A DNA stretch of 64,000 nt from a virus. The stretch spans positions 1 through 64,000 of the IMG/VR virus record IMGVR_UViG_3300036985_001339; one strand, 5' to 3'. The notes beneath the pieces are model-generated. The model was not told the DNA's origin and ran no database searches. It saw only the letters and a list, made by a program, of their open reading frames with translations. Both the position numbers and the translations under genes were made by a program. Below are positions 1 to 7,508 of the stretch, in pieces; positions within the stretch are counted from its first letter, which is position 1, and each line of letters begins with the position of its first letter.

Positions 1-241
1 TAGTATTAGGAACTACATCATATAATATGCCTTCGTTATACGCATTTGGAGTGATTACTAACGATGCATTATCTAACAACCCAATCGCATTTAATTCTTC
101 CAATGTTGCATCTAAACAAGGTCCAGCCTCAAATATACTATTTGGATATGACAGTACTCTAGCCTTAAAATTAGCAATAACATTATTTGCTACGCTATAT
201 AAAGCTTTTGCCCATCCTATACCAATACCTATATTCATCAT
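1..241 (-). CDS. Partial virion or tail protein, runs off left edge
   Basis: An uninterrupted reading frame starts at an ATG at 241 and has no stop before the edge, so 80 codons are visible. The gene starts just after the stop of the upstream gene and belongs to the leftward late operon. The stretch LVITPNAYNEGILYDVVPN resembles a segment found in fibre or lectin-like virion proteins of Bacteroidota phages, where an ITP/IPS-AY-GxLY-VxP motif precedes a carbohydrate-binding region. That match is from memory, so a structural role is an inference. The rest of the protein lies outside the window. Confidence 0.6.
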   Translation of the reverse strand, partial: MMNIGIGIGWAKALYSVANNVIANFKARVLSYPNSIFEAGPCLDATLEELNAIGLLDNASLVITPNAYNEGILYDVVPNT

Positions 242-242
242 A

Positions 243-509
243 TTAGTATACTAATAAAATATTTGATACAGAAATGTTAGTTGCTGATGTGATTGCAGAA
301 ACAATAACTGGTAAAAAAGTACCACTAGTTAACCCAGAGAATGTTACATCCGCCGAATTACCAACAGGTCTTACCGTTATTGTAGTATTAAGCAATGGAT
401 CAACTACCGCTCCAATATATATAGCCGCAGAATTAATGTTTGTTAATGGCAAAGCACTAACTGTACCTACTGTTGTAGCAAAATCTGGTTGATTACCGTA
501 TTGTCCCAT
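243..509 (-). CDS. Small hydrophobic beta-rich protein, 88 aa
   Basis: The protein is rich in Thr, Val, Ser and Ile with few charges (ALPLTNINSAAIYIGAVVDP), as expected for a compact beta-sandwich such as a capsid decoration or fibre-tip protein. It resembles the 88-residue gene at 2414-2680 in length and composition but not clearly in sequence. It lies between small late genes with 1-3 base gaps, so it is probably co-transcribed with them. No specific family was recognised. Confidence 0.6.
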   Translation of the reverse strand: MGQYGNQPDFATTVGTVSALPLTNINSAAIYIGAVVDPLLNTTITVRPVGNSADVTFSGLTSGTFLPVIVSAITSATNISVSNILLVY

Positions 510-512
510 AAT

Positions 513-773
513 TTATTTATTAAATATTCTATTGTATATTTTTGTTTTGTTTTTTATTTTTCCATTTCTCAACATTGGGAACTCTAACACAGTATCACCT
601 TCAAACGAATAGTCTTTACCAGGTTTCATTTTTTTAGAATTACCTAAGTTATCAATACCCAAAACGGGGAAATCTACATTTTTCATAGTGATGTCCCCGC
701 TAGGTATTACATTATAAGGTCTATCTTTGTCAGGACTATTTCTTTTATAACCTGTTATTGATAGATTTTTCAT
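513..773 (-). CDS. Small conserved phage protein, 86 aa
   Basis: A basic protein containing IPSGDITMKNVDFPVLGID followed by a MKPGKDYSFEGDTVLEFPM segment. Similar short proteins with SGxITMxNV and PGxxYxFxGDxVxExP motifs occur in late regions of other Bacteroidota phages (recalled, not searched). The stop abuts the start of the next gene and the start follows the 774-1346 gene directly, so it is part of the leftward operon. Its function is unknown; a minor virion protein is the simplest guess. Confidence 0.65.
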   Translation of the reverse strand: MKNLSITGYKRNSPDKDRPYNVIPSGDITMKNVDFPVLGIDNLGNSKKMKPGKDYSFEGDTVLEFPMLRNGKIKNKTKIYNRIFNK

Positions 774-1346
774 TTAGCATGATTTCATTTTAGCAACTGG
801 ACGCTTTTTCAATTGTTTTACAGGAGGAGTTTTTTTGATTTTATCGCCATAACGAGAATCATCACCACTAGTATCTCTGTAACCAATCGCTTTACCAACT
901 TTCTTTACACCTTCTTTAACTTTAGAAGCAATTTTTTTAATTGTTTCCATTTGTTTGGCAGGGGATTTCGATGGTTTAACATCTAATTCACCTGATCTTG
1001 GGTTGTAAGCCATAGGTACATCTTTTTCGACTTTTGCTTTTCTTATATACGTGTCTTTCTCCCCTGTTCTAGGTTGATAAGTGGTATATTCATGAGGATT
1101 AGAAAATCTTTCAACTGGGGCAACTCCACCTGCTTTTCTAGTTATATTAGCTGCTTTATTTCCAGCTTCACGTTTTTTAAATATATTGCCTTTATAACTA
1201 CTAGCAGCACTTGTACTGTCAGTTTTTGCTTTGCTTTCAACTTCTTTGAACTGTTTGTTTTTAGCAGTATTTTCTTCAATTTCTTTTCCAAGTTTTGCGC
1301 TATATTTCTCTTGTTTAAAAGGTGCTGATTTTTGTTTGTATGCCAT
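774..1346 (-). CDS. Lys-rich protein with SPxKQ-type peptides, 190 aa
   Basis: A strongly basic, low-complexity and probably disordered protein. It begins MAYKQKSAPFKQEKY, carries a second related peptide (KSPAKQ) near residue 130, and ends MKSC. The same short peptide and the terminal cysteine recur in other short proteins of this late block (2126, 3558, 12997, 13974). The high Lys content could suit DNA or scaffold contact inside the particle, but nothing in the sequence proves this. No enzyme motif is visible. Confidence 0.7.
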   Translation of the reverse strand: MAYKQKSAPFKQEKYSAKLGKEIEENTAKNKQFKEVESKAKTDSTSAASSYKGNIFKKREAGNKAANITRKAGGVAPVERFSNPHEYTTYQPRTGEKDTYIRKAKVEKDVPMAYNPRSGELDVKPSKSPAKQMETIKKIASKVKEGVKKVGKAIGYRDTSGDDSRYGDKIKKTPPVKQLKKRPVAKMKSC

Positions 1347-1371
1347 TTTGTTTATTTTTTAGTTGTTTTTG

Positions 1372-1746
1372 TTATTTAACCTTAGTGTATATTAATGTTG
1401 TTTTGATTTTACCATCAACAACACACTTTAACGTTATCTTGTCTACAAATGTAAAAATATTTTCAGTAATCCAATCGTTTGGTGTGAAGATTGTTTTAAT
1501 AAATATAGAATCTTCATTAATGCGTAATGTAATTAAATCAAGTGGTTCACCTGATGTTGCGCTTATTTCTTGTGTTTGTAGTATACCTAAGGAATCTTTC
1601 CAAAAAAACAACTGAGTTGATTCTTCTTCTGACTTCCAATAACCAATTAAATCATTGGTATTAATTTTTTCTTTAAGAACTAATCCTTGAGAAAATGCGT
1701 TTAAACTAAATAACGCAACTACGATAATTAAAAATACTTTTTTCAT
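1372..1746 (-). CDS. Secreted protein with signal peptide, 124 aa
   Basis: The N-terminus is a clear Sec signal peptide: MKK, a hydrophobic core (VFLIIVVALFSL), then a likely signal peptidase I site after AFSQ. The mature part of about 100 residues contains DLIGYWKSEEE and alternating hydrophobic strands, reminiscent of the small lipocalin-like proteins of Bacteroidota. That is a guess from pattern. A second-class promoter-like motif lies 17-42 bases upstream, so it may be expressed separately from the structural genes around it, in the manner of a moron. Confidence 0.75.
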   Translation of the reverse strand: MKKVFLIIVVALFSLNAFSQGLVLKEKINTNDLIGYWKSEEESTQLFFWKDSLGILQTQEISATSGEPLDLITLRINEDSIFIKTIFTPNDWITENIFTFVDKITLKCVVDGKIKTTLIYTKVK

Positions 1747-1762
1747 AATTAAATAATATTAG

Positions 1763-1788
1763 ATTTATATATCTATAATATTACATGT
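1763..1788 (-). promoter_or_regulatory. Second-class promoter motif before the secreted protein
   Basis: Read on the minus strand, ACATGTAATATTATAGATAT begins 42 bases before the ATG at 1746. It closely matches sequences before 26438 (ERF), 6480 (groEL) and 16817 (HTH gene). Its promoter function is inferred from recurrence and position only. Confidence 0.5.
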
Positions 1789-1789
1789 A

Positions 1790-2125
1790 TTATTTATTTT
1801 TAACCTTTTTACCTTGTTTTGCGTATGCTTCTTTCTCCCAAGGTAGGTTTTTTGCACCTTCTTTCATGGATGCTCTAGAGTACTTTTTACCTTTCCACAT
1901 CACGTGTGTATCGGTATAATCTAAATCACCACGTTTCATTTGGTCGATGTGAACCATTTCGTGTTCTATCGTTTTATTCTTTTTTAAATCTAACGGAGAT
2001 ACATTTTTGTTTACTAAGATAGTTCCATTTGATTGAGCCATTCCTAATATATTATCTTCCATGTCAGTACTATATACTGGCGTATTGTTTGTCCCGTAAG
2101 GAGGACCTGTCATTTTAAATGCCAT
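1790..2125 (-). CDS. Small HExxH metalloprotease-like protein, 111 aa
   Basis: Residues 55-59 are HEMVH, the zinc-binding HExxH signature of metallopeptidases, preceded by a hydrophilic Lys stretch and followed by IDQMKRGDLDY. The N-terminus MAFKMTGPPYGTNN is typical of short virion proteins in this block. At 111 residues it is close to the minimum size for a zincin core, and the third zinc ligand is not obvious. It might trim virion proteins or act on the host envelope. The motif is observed; the activity is inferred. Confidence 0.7.
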   Translation of the reverse strand: MAFKMTGPPYGTNNTPVYSTDMEDNILGMAQSNGTILVNKNVSPLDLKKNKTIEHEMVHIDQMKRGDLDYTDTHVMWKGKKYSRASMKEGAKNLPWEKEAYAKQGKKVKNK

Positions 2126-2353
2126 TTAGCATTTCTTCATTTTAGTTGGAGCAACAGACTTAGTTCTAAACTTGCTATCTATTACAGCTTTTGAAGACTG
2201 TTTTAAAGGACCTTTTGGTTTAATACCTTCTTTTTTCTCAAAAGATTTAGTTTCCTTTTTTTCGTGTTTAGCCATAGCAGATTTAGAAGCGTACTTCTCT
2301 ACCTTACCTTTTTCATAACTTCCTTTTTCTACGATTTTCTTTTTGATAGCCAT
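2126..2353 (-). CDS. Lys-rich short protein with C-terminal MKKC, 75 aa
   Basis: Almost a third of the residues are lysine. It contains GPLKQSSKAV, a variant of the SPxKQ peptide seen in neighbours, and ends PTKMKKC, very like the MKSC end of the 774-1346 product. It is probably disordered and may bind DNA or act as a virion tether. It directly precedes the HExxH gene with no gap. No known family was recognised. Confidence 0.6.
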   Translation of the reverse strand: MAIKKKIVEKGSYEKGKVEKYASKSAMAKHEKKETKSFEKKEGIKPKGPLKQSSKAVIDSKFRTKSVAPTKMKKC

Positions 2354-2371
2354 TTTTTTTAGTTTAATTAA

Positions 2372-2401
2372 ATTCCCTATAAACGTTAATCTATAGGGAA
2401 T
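2372..2401. other. Perfect 10-bp inverted repeat between small late genes
   Basis: ATTCCCTATA and TATAGGGAAT are exact reverse complements around a 10-base loop. No U-run follows on the minus strand, so it may be an attenuator, an RNA-processing site or an mRNA end stabiliser rather than a strong terminator. Confidence 0.6.
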
Positions 2402-2413
2402 ATAATATTAGTA

Positions 2414-2680
2414 TTATGCAATAACCAAAGCACTAACTGTAGCGCCGTTTAATTTAACTGGAACAGTAATAGGTCCAGCTGGATTTGTGATAGCATCGTT
2501 GATAGCATTATACACACTAGTAGTTGTAGCACCTGCTACAGTAAGTGTAAAAGTTTTTGTTCCTACGTAGATAACTAAAGAAGTTGCACTTACGTAACTA
2601 ACAAATGAAATTAATTCTGCATTAAAAACCAACGTAGGTGTTGCAGTGATTGTTGTTGCAATTGAGATAAATTTTGCCAT
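2414..2680 (-). CDS. Small beta-rich virion-type protein, 88 aa
   Basis: A hydrophobic, Thr/Val/Ala-rich sequence starting MAKFISIATTITATPTLVF, with few charged residues and repeated TxT and VxV runs that suggest beta strands. The composition fits a decoration or fibre-tip protein. Its upstream neighbour is the 204-aa basic protein and downstream there is a perfect hairpin. Function is unknown. The intact start, the size and the position in the operon support it as a real gene. Confidence 0.6.
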   Translation of the reverse strand: MAKFISIATTITATPTLVFNAELISFVSYVSATSLVIYVGTKTFTLTVAGATTTSVYNAINDAITNPAGPITVPVKLNGATVSALVIA

Positions 2681-2718
2681 TTTTTGTTTTTTTTGTTTTT
2701 ATTATTTATTATTTATTT

Positions 2719-3333
2719 TTAAAATCCAAAAGATATTGCTTTTGCAAGTTTATCTTTCTTTTCTTTATCAGCCTGTTTCTTTTCAAACTCAACCATTTTT
2801 TTTGGTTTTGGCTCTGTTGATTCGTTGTAATTCGTTTTTGTTGAACCTTTAAGATCAATAGAAGATTTTTTAGAATCATCTGTAGAAATAGACTTAGTTT
2901 TTGCACTAGGACTTGTTATATCTGATTTAACTGTAGGTTTTTCACTTTCGTTATAATCTTTAATTCTAGTATCTACTTTTTCTTTTCTAGCACCTACTCT
3001 TTCTATTCTTTTTTCAATTCTTTCTCGTTTAGCAGTATGATCGTTATCAGAATTCATTAACTTCTTATCTTTTAACTTTTCCTGTCTTTTTTCTAAACGA
3101 TCAGATTTCTTAACATCTTCTTTGTTTTTGTCTTCTGGTGTTCTAGCAGCTATAGAAGCTCCAATTGTTTTACCAAGAGATTCTACAGCAGCGTTAGCAG
3201 CATCGTTGTTATATACAGCATCTGGATTATATCCACCCGCTTCATAAGCACCACCTGCGCCACCTTGATCCACCATACTTCTTTGTAAGTGAAAAGGTGA
3301 ACTACTATTTCTTTTCATTAAGTTTATAGACAT
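2719..3333 (-). CDS. Charged, largely coiled or disordered protein, 204 aa
   Basis: The N-terminus carries SSSPFHLQRS, a relaxed version of the SPxKQ peptide, then a Gly/Ala/Asn-rich segment (VDQGGAGGAYEAGGYNPD). Two thirds of the protein consist of Lys/Glu/Arg/Asp repeats (KRQEKLKDKK, KRIERVGARKEK) typical of a long charged helix. No enzymatic motif is visible. It belongs to the short-gene run of the late arm and could be a minor virion or scaffold-like component. Confidence 0.65.
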   Translation of the reverse strand: MSINLMKRNSSSPFHLQRSMVDQGGAGGAYEAGGYNPDAVYNNDAANAAVESLGKTIGASIAARTPEDKNKEDVKKSDRLEKRQEKLKDKKLMNSDNDHTAKRERIEKRIERVGARKEKVDTRIKDYNESEKPTVKSDITSPSAKTKSISTDDSKKSSIDLKGSTKTNYNESTEPKPKKMVEFEKKQADKEKKDKLAKAISFGF

Positions 3334-3336
3334 AAC

Positions 3337-3555
3337 TTAAAATTTACCTCTTGCTTTTTGAGTAATAGGACCTGGAGAATAACTTGGCATATCAAATCTA
3401 AGTTTGATACCGTCTTTTCCAGAACTTGAACCTTTACCTTTTGGGTATGCAGTTGTGTCTAAAGGACCGTCCCATATATGGTTTGCTCCAATTCCCGATA
3501 ACTTTGCTTCTTTATCAAGAGGCGTTATCATGTGTGTTTTTGATTTTAAATCCAT
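3337..3555 (-). CDS. Short Gly/Lys-rich protein, 72 aa
   Basis: A basic sequence with SGIGANHIWDGPLDTTAYPKG (written in part: NHIWDGPLDTTAYPKG) and a Gly/Ser/Lys linker. No domain was recognised. It sits between the disordered 204-aa protein and the 225-aa Gln/Asn-rich protein with 2-3 base gaps and is likely part of the same transcript. A late small protein of unknown role. Confidence 0.55.
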   Translation of the reverse strand: MDLKSKTHMITPLDKEAKLSGIGANHIWDGPLDTTAYPKGKGSSSGKDGIKLRFDMPSYSPGPITQKARGKF

Positions 3556-3557
3556 AA

Positions 3558-4235
3558 TTAACTATTTGATAAATCGTAAGGTGGCGTAGTTGCCTGTTCA
3601 ACATTATAAGGTGGTTGTTGTGGAATTCCAGTTGCAGCCATTACATTCTCTACTCCTGCTTGCATATTTGGATCCGTTGGATCTACCATAGGTACAAGAC
3701 TTGGGTCATTGATAGGTTGCGATGGATCTACCATTTGTTTCATAGGACTTTCTACACTTCTAGTAAAAGTTCCTGGATTTGCTTTTCCGTAAAGATTTGA
3801 TACTGTTTTTATATCTGAAAAAATCTTTTGATTAATAGGTGCATGCATACGTAAGTTTTTATTTTTTTGTTTAGTCCATTGTGCTTTTGCTACTTGACCA
3901 GCTAGTCCTGTTCCAAAAGTTGGAACTCCATTATTTGTGTTATTTGAAGAAGGACGAATATTAAGAGGAAGAGAACCACTAACTCCAAGTATACCGCTAT
4001 TCATAGAACTAGTTCCTTGTTGTTGACCACCTCCCCAAGGTCTTGTTATATTATTAGTACCTCCAAACATACCGCCATTTACAGAACTTACTCCTTGTTG
4101 TTGACTACTTCCCCAAGGATTCATCGCGGCATTAGGTTGTGTTATTTGCGATTGACCAAACCCTAATGTTGCTTGATTAATTGCCTGACCAAAACCAAAT
4201 TGATTAATTGGACTATCATTTTTTTTATATGCCAT
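3558..4235 (-). CDS. Gly/Asn/Gln-rich low-complexity protein, 225 aa
   Basis: The chosen start is the ATG at 4235 (MAYKKNDSPINQFGFGQ), nine codons after a possible upstream ATG at 4262, because neighbours also begin MAYK or MAFK followed by an SP peptide. The first 120 residues are Gln/Asn/Gly-rich with an internal repeat (NPWGSSQQQGVSSVNGGMFG and RPWGGGQQQGTSSMNSG). The second half has SVESPMKQMVDPSQP and a run of short VDP/MVDP repeats. It is probably disordered. It overlaps the end of the upstream winged-helix gene by 11 bases. Confidence 0.7.
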   Translation of the reverse strand: MAYKKNDSPINQFGFGQAINQATLGFGQSQITQPNAAMNPWGSSQQQGVSSVNGGMFGGTNNITRPWGGGQQQGTSSMNSGILGVSGSLPLNIRPSSNNTNNGVPTFGTGLAGQVAKAQWTKQKNKNLRMHAPINQKIFSDIKTVSNLYGKANPGTFTRSVESPMKQMVDPSQPINDPSLVPMVDPTDPNMQAGVENVMAATGIPQQPPYNVEQATTPPYDLSNS

Positions 4236-4677
4236 GATTCCTTGTTTTGTCTTTATTAACATTCTCTATAGCTGTTATAGCTACGGTATCCATATAGGTT
4301 TTACCGTTCATAATAGTATTTCTATGACTTGTTGGTATATCTTCGATACCTAACATTATTCGATACATTTTACTTATTAGTTGTTTGCACTTAAATGAAA
4401 CTTTATATATGTTATATTTTTGGGTGGTATGATTTCTTTCTCTCCAAATCGTTATCCAACCCTGCTTCAACAAATCGTTCCAGCGTCTATTGTTCCAACT
4501 ATATGCGTATGTACCTATTTTAAAATCTTGTTTAGTAAAGAAATCCATGCAGTCAAAGTAAATAAGAAGTTCTAAATCAGCATCTGTTAGATCATTATTT
4601 CTACATGCCCATCTTCTTATTATCCTATAATGTTTTAGTAAACCTAAGTCTTTAATATCACTTGCTTCTAATCTCAT
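4225..4677 (-). CDS. Winged-helix DNA-binding-like protein, 150 aa
   Basis: Residues 15-115 read as a MarR-like winged helix: helices around HYRIIRRWACRNNDLTDADL and ELLIYFDCMDFFTKQDF, a basic recognition segment (YSWNNRRWNDLLKQGWI), then a wing with NHTTQKYNIYKVSF. Similar proteins occur in other marine and Bacteroidota phages (recalled). It is translationally coupled to groES through overlapping stop and start codons, so regulator and chaperonin would be made together. A role in late transcription is possible but not shown. Confidence 0.65.
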   Translation of the reverse strand: MRLEASDIKDLGLLKHYRIIRRWACRNNDLTDADLELLIYFDCMDFFTKQDFKIGTYAYSWNNRRWNDLLKQGWITIWRERNHTTQKYNIYKVSFKCKQLISKMYRIMLGIEDIPTSHRNTIMNGKTYMDTVAITAIENVNKDKTRNHGI

Positions 4678-4937
4678 TATAAAACAACTACTACATCCGA
4701 CAATCTTATTACATGGTGAGTATCTTTATCTATATCTATCTTATGTCCAGCGTGTCTGTCATAAAATATAACATCTTTTTCTTTTATACCTACAACTTCA
4801 TCACCAACTGATAATACCGTTGCTTTTATATATCTAATATCTTCTCTTTGATTCTCTGCTAATAAAAGTCCTCCCTTTGTTGCCGTAGTTCCTTCTTTTA
4901 CTTTATCTATGATTAAACACTTACCTATTGCCTTCAT
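4677..4937 (-). CDS. groES: GroES-like co-chaperonin
   Basis: An 86-residue protein with the GroES (Cpn10) plan: an N-terminal strand (MKAIGKCLIID), a mobile loop with the hydrophobic GGLLL segment that docks on GroEL, then TVLSVGDEV, VIFYDRHAGHKI and a C-terminal LSDVVVVL strand. It is about ten residues shorter than bacterial GroES, and the roof loop is reduced, as in some phage co-chaperonins such as T4 gp31. It overlaps the groEL stop by 17 bases. It would cap the phage GroEL ring, perhaps for a capsid protein that the host pair folds poorly. Confidence 0.9.
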   Translation of the reverse strand: MKAIGKCLIIDKVKEGTTATKGGLLLAENQREDIRYIKATVLSVGDEVVGIKEKDVIFYDRHAGHKIDIDKDTHHVIRLSDVVVVL

Positions 4938-6480
4938 TTACTCTTAAGTTATTGATTACACAATTGGTCGATAATATAGTTGTAGCAACTGATACAGCAT
5001 TCTTTAAAGCACTTTTAGTTACCAATAAAGGATCTATAATTCCTGCTTTTATCATATCAACTGTTTCACCAGTTACAACATTAAGTCCATAACCTATTTT
5101 TGATATTGCTTCTATAGGAGCATGTTCTATTCCAGCATTTTCTAATATAATATTAAATGGTGCTCTTATTGCATCTAGAAGAATTTCTCCTCCAATAGAA
5201 AAAGAATCTATATTATGCGAAGCGTTTAATAAAGCTATTCCACCGCCTGGTACAATACCTTCTTTTATTGCTGCTTTAGTTGCGCATATTGCATCTTCTA
5301 TTCTATCTGCTTTCTCTTTTAACTCTATACTAGAATTAGCACCAACTTTAACAATTGCTATCTTAGCGGATAAACGTGCTAATCTTCTTTCAAGTTTGAT
5401 AACATTGTGAGTTGTATTCTTTTCTAGTAATTTCTTTTTTATATCGTCTATAATAAGCAAAATGTCTTCAGGAGTTTCTCCTACGTGTAATATAGTTTCT
5501 TCGTGAGATGTTATACTTTTTACACATGTACCAAAATGTTCTGGTTGGAATAAATCTAAGTCATCTCCAAGATCTTCATTTATTATAGTAGCACCTGTTA
5601 ATAGTGCTAAATCATCTAGTATTTCTTTTTTACTAATTCCATAAGCAGGAGCATCTAAAACATTTACTTTTATATTTCCTTTAATCTTATTCATTGCTAA
5701 AGCAGAAACTACCGCCTGTTCTAAATCACCTATGATTAATAATGATTTATTATTCTTTATAACATACTCTAGAGCAGGTTGTATTTGTCTTATTGTTTCA
5801 ACAGGAGATTCCATTAATAGAATTAAAGGATTATCTAACTCTGCTGTTTTTTTCTGTACATTTGTAATAAAGTGAGTATTAGTTAAACCTTTACTATATT
5901 GAACACCTTCTACAACTTCTAAACTACAATCAGCATTTTCTGATGTTTCCATCATTACAATACCGGTTTCACCTACAGATCTAAATGCATCGGCAACTAA
6001 TTTACCTAATACAGGATCGTTGTTAGTGGATATAGTAGCTACGTGATCAATCATTTCACCTGTTACGGTTACTTTCATTTTTTCTAAATAATCTACAACT
6101 TTGTCACACATAGATTCAATACCTTCTTTTACTTTTCTAGTATTTGAATCAGAGTGTTTGTAAGCTTCACTTAATATAGCGTGTGCTAATACCGTTGCGG
6201 TTGTTGTACCGTCTCCAGCTTCTCTAACTGTTTTTCTTGCTGCTTCTTTTAAAAGAGTAGCACCCATATTTTCTACAGGATCTAACAATATAATAGAATC
6301 GGCAACTGTTACACCGTCTTTCGTTATAACTGGATTACCAGAACTATCTTCAAGTAGTACACATTTACCACTAGCACCCAATGTAGAACCAACTGCTTTA
6401 GTTAGTTTCTCTATACCTATAAATACTTTATCACTAGCTTCTTTTCCGAAACTAAGATTTTTGACTATACCGTCTGACAT
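4921..6480 (-). CDS. groEL: Phage GroEL-like chaperonin
   Basis: A 519-residue full-length group I chaperonin. The ATP-binding GDGTTTAT motif is at residues 89-96 with the catalytic-type Asp, and RIEDAICATKAAIKEGIVPG followed by GG is the C-terminal equatorial signature. LGASGKCVLLED near residue 33 matches the LGPKGRNV region of GroEL but lacks the usual PKG. The C-terminus ends NEGNR without the GGM tail of host GroEL. It is encoded with its own GroES and preceded by a second-class promoter motif. The expected role is folding of phage proteins during late infection. Divergence from host GroEL suggests long phage residence rather than recent capture. Confidence 0.95.
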   Translation of the reverse strand: MSDGIVKNLSFGKEASDKVFIGIEKLTKAVGSTLGASGKCVLLEDSSGNPVITKDGVTVADSIILLDPVENMGATLLKEAARKTVREAGDGTTTATVLAHAILSEAYKHSDSNTRKVKEGIESMCDKVVDYLEKMKVTVTGEMIDHVATISTNNDPVLGKLVADAFRSVGETGIVMMETSENADCSLEVVEGVQYSKGLTNTHFITNVQKKTAELDNPLILLMESPVETIRQIQPALEYVIKNNKSLLIIGDLEQAVVSALAMNKIKGNIKVNVLDAPAYGISKKEILDDLALLTGATIINEDLGDDLDLFQPEHFGTCVKSITSHEETILHVGETPEDILLIIDDIKKKLLEKNTTHNVIKLERRLARLSAKIAIVKVGANSSIELKEKADRIEDAICATKAAIKEGIVPGGGIALLNASHNIDSFSIGGEILLDAIRAPFNIILENAGIEHAPIEAISKIGYGLNVVTGETVDMIKAGIIDPLLVTKSALKNAVSVATTILSTNCVINNLRVNEGNR

Positions 6481-6497
6481 AATTTTATTTAATTAAA

Positions 6498-6522
6498 TTG
6501 ATATACTATATATATCACCTGT
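6498..6522 (-). promoter_or_regulatory. Second-class promoter motif before groEL
   Basis: On the minus strand ACAGGTGATATATATAGTAT begins 42 bases before the groEL ATG, the same distance as the copy before the secreted protein at 1746. It suggests separate transcription of groEL-groES-wHTH. Confidence 0.5.
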
Positions 6523-6538
6523 TTCTACCAGTTTTTAC

Positions 6539-6670
6539 TTAACCTTGAGCGTTATAACTTTTTTTATAAAGTTTAGATGATTTTAATTTAGATGTTTTGC
6601 TTTTAGCATGAACACCTGGTCTTGATATTTTCTTTACAACAGTTTTAGTAACGACAGTCTGTTTCGCCAT
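6539..6670 (-). CDS. Very small basic protein, 43 aa
   Basis: The frame reads MAKQTVVTKTVVKKISRPG, then a Lys/Ser-rich tail (SKTSKLKSSKLYKKSYNAQG) with 12 lysines in total. It overlaps the C-terminal end of the spanin gene by 37 bases in another frame. Near-identical short basic proteins are familiar from other Bacteroidota phages (recalled), which supports it as a real gene. It may bind nucleic acid; no function is known. Confidence 0.6.
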   Translation of the reverse strand: MAKQTVVTKTVVKKISRPGVHAKSKTSKLKSSKLYKKSYNAQG

Positions 6671-7122
6671 AATAAATATAATATTAGAATTAATATAATT
6701 AACCATAGTAACCACCAGTAATTAACTGATTTTTCTATAGTTTTGCTTTTACCTACAACTCTCTCTGTTTTCTCTGCTTTAATAACCGCAGTTGAATCCT
6801 TACGCTTATTATTAGACTCTCTTTTGTTATTTGTATATGAAGTGTTGGTTTTACTTTTTTTTATCTTTAAAACAACGTTTTTATAACTTTTACCATCAAC
6901 TATAATAGTTTTACTTGAATCGATGGGTGTTATAATAATTTCACTGCAGTCAGTAGTTGTATTTATGTTTGTAGAATCTGTGTTTATTTTGTTTTCTATA
7001 GTTGTAACTATAACTTTTGTTTCTACTACACTGTCTTTTTTTACATCTATTTTATCTACTTGTACGTGTCTACTTGCACATGATGTTAATATAATTAAAA
7101 ATAATAATATGATGTTTTTCAT
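6634..7122 (-). CDS. Unimolecular spanin-like lysis lipoprotein
   Basis: The 162-residue product has a lipoprotein signal (MKNIILLFLIILTSC, lipobox Cys15) and a second hydrophobic span at about residues 135-152 (WWLLWLIILILILYLLW) followed by a short basic tail. Between them is a hydrophilic, Thr/Lys/Ser-rich region. An outer-membrane lipid anchor at the N-terminus and an inner-membrane helix at the C-terminus is the defining layout of u-spanins such as T1 gp11, which disrupt the outer membrane at lysis. It lies in the lysis cassette. The topology is read from sequence; the function is inferred. Confidence 0.75.
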   Translation of the reverse strand: MKNIILLFLIILTSCASRHVQVDKIDVKKDSVVETKVIVTTIENKINTDSTNINTTTDCSEIIITPIDSSKTIIVDGKSYKNVVLKIKKSKTNTSYTNNKRESNNKRKDSTAVIKAEKTERVVGKSKTIEKSVNYWWLLWLIILILILYLLWRNRLSLLKLL

Positions 7123-7508
7123 TATGATAATATTGTTAGTGTTATAGTTTTTGCTTTTTGCATTTTTGCAAATAGTTTTTCAAAAGCTTTTCTAGATTGT
7201 CCTATGTAGTTTTTATTTCTAGTTTGTCCAACTAATATACAACCTTCTGTATCGTGGTTAGAATTACCACTGTGGATACGAACACCCTCGAAATTAGGTA
7301 CATCTATTAATAAAGGTAATAAACGTTTAAATCTATTAGATTCGTTTATTATTATCTTATATGTTCCTTTTGGAATTGCTGTTTCTCCTTTTATCTTTAT
7401 GTCTCTTTCTTTATCTTCTAAAGTAAAACATTCAAACACGCCATCTATTAACAGTTCTCCTATAGTTGAATTATCAGTCTTGTATAATCTCTTTATCGTT
7501 ATTAACAT
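7122..7508 (-). CDS. DUF5675-like protein, putative lysis enzyme
   Basis: The 128-residue protein contains GVRIHSGNSNHDTEGCILVG near residues 75-95, a His-Ser-Gly then Gly-Cys arrangement resembling the active site of L,D-transpeptidase-like folds, and matches my memory of the DUF5675 family. It lies between the membrane proteins and the spanin, where an endolysin is expected, and no other endolysin is visible. It may act on peptidoglycan, but this is inferred from position and motif. The start overlaps the end of the upstream membrane-protein gene by 35 bases. Confidence 0.7.
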   Translation of the reverse strand: MLITIKRLYKTDNSTIGELLIDGVFECFTLEDKERDIKIKGETAIPKGTYKIIINESNRFKRLLPLLIDVPNFEGVRIHSGNSNHDTEGCILVGQTRNKNYIGQSRKAFEKLFAKMQKAKTITLTILS

